Below, piece by piece: positions 21,227-23,189 of a stretch of DNA of 23,189 nt. The stretch is from an uncultured Collinsella sp. (GTDB lineage Bacteria > Actinomycetota > Coriobacteriia > Coriobacteriales > Coriobacteriaceae): NCBI GenBank assembly GCA_902496275.1, contig CABVAC010000030.1:1-23189 (forward strand), given 5' to 3'. The position numbers and the translations under genes were made by a program. A model generated the notes under the pieces. The model did no database searches, was not told the DNA's origin, and saw nothing but the letters and a program-made list of their open reading frames with translations. Position 1 is the first letter of the stretch. Each line of letters opens with the position of its first letter.

Positions 21227-22510
21227 ATGCTTGATATCAAGTTTGTTCGCGAGAATCCCGATGCCATCGATACCGCCATGGCAAATCGCCAGACGTCTTG
21301 GGATCGCGAGAAGTTCTTTGAACTCGACGACGAGCGCCGTGCCGTCATCACCGAGGTCGAGGAGCTCCAGGCCACGCGTAATGCCGAGTCCAAGAAGATC
21401 GGCGCTCTGATGAAGGAGGGCAAGAAGGACGAGGCCGAGGTCGCCAAGGAGGCCGTGCGCGCCGTCAACGAGAAGATTGACGGTCTGGCCGAGCGCCGCA
21501 CTGCTCTCGAGCAGGAGCAGTACGACTTCATGGCTCACCTGCCCAACATCCCTTGCGAGGCCACGCCGTACGGCAAGGATGAGGACGAGAACATCGAGCG
21601 CCGTCGTTGGGGCACCCCGCGTGAGTTCGATTTCGACTTTAAGCCGCACTGGGATCTGGGTACCGACCTCGACATCCTCGACTTCGAGCGTGGCAACAAG
21701 CTTTCCGGCAGCCGCTTCACCGTTCTCGGCGGCGCCGGCGCCCGTCTGGAGCGCGCCCTCATCAACTTCTTCCTCGACACGCACACCAGCCGTGGCTTTA
21801 AGGAATGGTGGCCGCCCATCGTCGTCAAGCGTCAGACCATGTTTGGCACGGGCCAGCTGCCCAAGTTCGAGGACGATGCCTATCACGTCTCGGGCGATAA
21901 CTTCCTGATCCCCACCGCCGAGGTTGTGCTTACCAACCTGCACGCCGGCGAGGTTCTCGACGCCGACACCCTGCCGCGTCGCTACACCGCCTTCACCCCC
22001 TGCTTCCGCGAGGAGGCCGGCTCCGCTGGTCGCGACACCCGCGGCATCATCCGCCAGCACGAGTTCGACAAGGTCGAGATGGTCAAGTTTGCCAAGCCGG
22101 AGGAGTCCGACGAGGAGCTCGAGAGCATGACCGCCGAGGCCGAGTACCTGCTGCAGCAGCTGGGCCTCCCGTATCGTGTGATTAGCCTGTGCACCGGCGA
22201 CCTGGGCTTCTCTGCCCGTCAGACCTACGACATCGAGGTCTGGCTGCCGAGCTATAACGCCTACAAGGAGATCAGCTCCTGCTCCAACTGCGGCGACTTC
22301 CAGGCCCGTCGCGCCAACATCAAGTACCGCGACCCCGAGAACTTCAAGGGCTCGCGCTACCTGCACACCCTCAACGGTTCCGGTCTGCCGGCTGGCCGCA
22401 CCATGGCTGCCATTCTGGAGAACTACCAGAACGCCGACGGCACCATCACGATCCCCGAGGTTCTTCGTCCCTACGTGGGTGGCCTCGAGAAGATCGAGCC
22501 GGTTGCGTAG
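21227..22510 (+). CDS. serS: Seryl-tRNA synthetase
   Basis: SerRS charges tRNA-Ser and, in many bacteria, tRNA-Sec. The 427-residue class II enzyme has the N-terminal long helical hairpin arm (about 30-100, Lys/Glu-rich) that grips the tRNA. The TAEV serine-binding loop is at 230-233, motif 2 is FREEAGSAGRDTRGIIRQHEF (260-280), and motif 3 is GRTMAAILENYQ near the C-terminus. Length and motifs are normal. CCGGAGGATC (21215-21224) sets the start at ATG 21227; an in-frame ATG at 21200 has no ribosome binding site. A terminator follows. Confidence 0.97.
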   Translation: MLDIKFVRENPDAIDTAMANRQTSWDREKFFELDDERRAVITEVEELQATRNAESKKIGALMKEGKKDEAEVAKEAVRAVNEKIDGLAERRTALEQEQYDFMAHLPNIPCEATPYGKDEDENIERRRWGTPREFDFDFKPHWDLGTDLDILDFERGNKLSGSRFTVLGGAGARLERALINFFLDTHTSRGFKEWWPPIVVKRQTMFGTGQLPKFEDDAYHVSGDNFLIPTAEVVLTNLHAGEVLDADTLPRRYTAFTPCFREEAGSAGRDTRGIIRQHEFDKVEMVKFAKPEESDEELESMTAEAEYLLQQLGLPYRVISLCTGDLGFSARQTYDIEVWLPSYNAYKEISSCSNCGDFQARRANIKYRDPENFKGSRYLHTLNGSGLPAGRTMAAILENYQNADGTITIPEVLRPYVGGLEKIEPVA

Positions 22511-22532
22511 GTTGCCTGCATAAGCGATTTGC

Positions 22533-22564
22533 AAGGGCGCTCCTTTCCGGGGCGCCCTTTTTGT
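22533..22564 (+). terminator. Intrinsic terminator of serS
   Basis: AAGGGCGC (22533-22540) pairs with GCGCCCTT (22552-22559), extended inward by CC/GG with a T-G wobble, followed by TTTTTG. It lies 23 bases after the serS stop. Confidence 0.9.
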
Positions 22565-22610
22565 GCGCGGAGCTTTACCATATCGCGCGGACAGCTCAAT
22601 AGAAAACACA

Positions 22611-22650
22611 CGAACAAATGTTCTGTATACAGCCATCTACCTGCTATGCT
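22611..22650 (+). promoter_or_regulatory. LexA-like box and promoter of the downstream unknown gene
   Basis: CGAACAAATGTTCT (22611-22624) matches the Gram-positive/actinobacterial LexA consensus CGAACRNRYGTTYC at 13 of 14 positions, with GAAC and GTTC arms intact. An overlapping palindrome CTGTATACAG (22623-22632) follows. A -10-like TATGCT lies at 22645-22650; the -35 region would fall on the end of the box, so bound LexA would block transcription. Function is inferred. Confidence 0.6.
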
Positions 22651-22683
22651 TTTGTTAAATAGAAGCGAGAGAAAGGGGATGCA

Positions 22684-23061
22684 ATGGAGCTGTTTGACGA
22701 GCGGGTAGTTTTGTTTGAGAGCGATGAAGGTGGGGAGCACCTACTGGTTACATGTGAGCCATCGGGTATGGGTGGTTTGGTGGTGCGGCAGACGAGCGAG
22801 GGTCCGTTGACCCAATGGTGCTTTGAGGGGTCGCCGCATGTGGTCGAGACTTTTGTGACGCACGAGGGGCTTGTGGCGCTTGAGCAGTTCTATGGAGTTG
22901 GGACTTCCAACCAGGTGGCGCGCATGCTGAGCATCTCGTTTGCCGATTATGACTGTGCCCAGCGGGTGCGCTCGCTTTTGAGGGAGCTCGGTGCTGGGTT
23001 CGATGTGGTTGAAAAGCCGATTGATCGCATAGGGGACGCTGGCGCATGCGGAGCTGCGTGA
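22684..23061 (+). CDS. Unknown small soluble protein, putatively SOS-regulated
   Basis: I do not recognise this 125-residue protein. It has no signal peptide or membrane segment. The first half looks beta-rich (VVLFESDEGGEHLLVTCEPSG, 8-28), with a Gly/Val stretch. The second half looks helical (about 78-108, ARMLSISFADYDCAQRVRSLLREL), and the tail is Gly/Ala-rich. GAAAGGGG (22671-22678) lies six bases before ATG 22684, so the start is firm. It stands alone between serS and tRNA-Arg. The LexA-like box about 60 bases upstream suggests induction by DNA damage. Role unknown. Confidence 0.75.
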   Translation: MELFDERVVLFESDEGGEHLLVTCEPSGMGGLVVRQTSEGPLTQWCFEGSPHVVETFVTHEGLVALEQFYGVGTSNQVARMLSISFADYDCAQRVRSLLRELGAGFDVVEKPIDRIGDAGACGAA

Positions 23062-23094
23062 GGAACATATTCTCAAAAAAGTTTGAGATTGTGC

Positions 23095-23124
23095 TTGACT
23101 CCAACTAACTAAAGTGGTTTTATA
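23095..23124 (+). promoter_or_regulatory. Promoter of tRNA-Arg
   Basis: TTGACT (23095-23100) is followed at 17-18 bases by a T/A-rich -10 region (TTTATA, 23119-23124). It lies just upstream of the tRNA start. Confidence 0.65.
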
Positions 23125-23135
23125 TGTCTTGCGCT

Positions 23136-23189
23136 GCGGCGTTACCTCAGCTGGATAGAGGGTCTGACTACGAATCAGAACGTCATAGG
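23136..23189 (+). tRNA. tRNA-Arg (anticodon ACG), truncated by the window end
   Basis: GCGGCGT is the 5' acceptor strand. The D-stem CCTC/GAGG and the anticodon stem TCTGA/TCAGA around CTACGAA are present, with anticodon ACG at 23170-23172. The sequence stops before the T-arm, so the 3' end and any duplication like those at the other tRNAs cannot be seen. Confidence 0.88.

Noticed and set aside
21224..22636. A 470-codon open frame on the minus strand over serS
   Set aside because: It mirrors serS almost exactly, with a Gly/Leu/Val-rich translation typical of antisense frames. No ribosome binding site or domain is visible.

Overview
The window is GC-rich, densely coded bacterial chromosome. 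Gene content and style (GTG starts, ATGA overlaps, a rsmI-metG-rsmA-tatD housekeeping group, an actinobacterial-type Tad/Flp pilus operon, GAAC-N4-GTTC LexA-like site) suggest an intestinal actinomycete of the Coriobacteriia, most likely Collinsella or a close relative. That assignment is inference from style and content, not from a database match. Nearly everything lies on the + strand. The one clear exception is a 57-codon gene at 20942-21115.

Layout. 27-1338: rsgA between two intrinsic terminators. 1368-11128: a Tad pilus operon of twelve overlapping or nearly touching genes: cpaB, tadZ, cpaF/tadA, tadB, tadC, the Flp pilin, an unrecognised membrane protein, a small pilin-like protein, a TadE-like pseudopilin, a very large TadG-like protein, a TadF-like pseudopilin and a DUF192 protein. 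No prepilin peptidase is present, so processing must be encoded elsewhere. 11187-11737: a toxin-antitoxin-like pair. 11801-12163: tRNA-Phe followed by a duplicated 3' end and terminator. 12164-12595: a gene-free stretch holding four 62-bp hairpin repeats and a promoter region. 12596-18088: a GH5-like glucanase homologue that has lost its catalytic acid/base, then rsmI, metG, rsmA and tatD. 18092-18453: tRNA-Leu with the same kind of 3'-end/terminator duplication as tRNA-Phe. 18525-20784: an SPFH membrane protein, rlmH and proC. 20797-20931: a MITE-like inverted repeat element. 20942-22564: the small minus-strand membrane protein and serS, divergent from a nearly symmetric promoter. 22611-23061: an unknown small protein behind a LexA-like box. 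23136-23189: the 5' part of tRNA-Arg(ACG), cut by the window edge.

How the genes work together. TadZ would place the machine, CpaF would power it, and TadB/TadC would form the inner-membrane platform. Flp would be the major fibre subunit, and three small proteins sharing the same A-Q-x-T-x-E processing-site pattern would be minor pilins. The rest is mostly translation machinery: two rRNA methyltransferases (rsmI, rsmA), rlmH, rsgA, two aminoacyl-tRNA synthetases and three tRNAs.

The most unusual material is non-coding. Two different tRNA genes carry the same architecture: tRNA 3' end plus terminator, an inverted copy of that tRNA's own T-arm, a set of GC hairpins ending in GCGGACG, then a second copy of the 3' end plus terminator about 185-189 bp downstream. 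At the Leu locus the second copy can fold into an acceptor-stem minihelix with a compensatory base-pair change and an encoded CCA. Separately, the 62-bp period hairpin array upstream of the degenerate glucanase homologue is a distinct, unexplained repeat.
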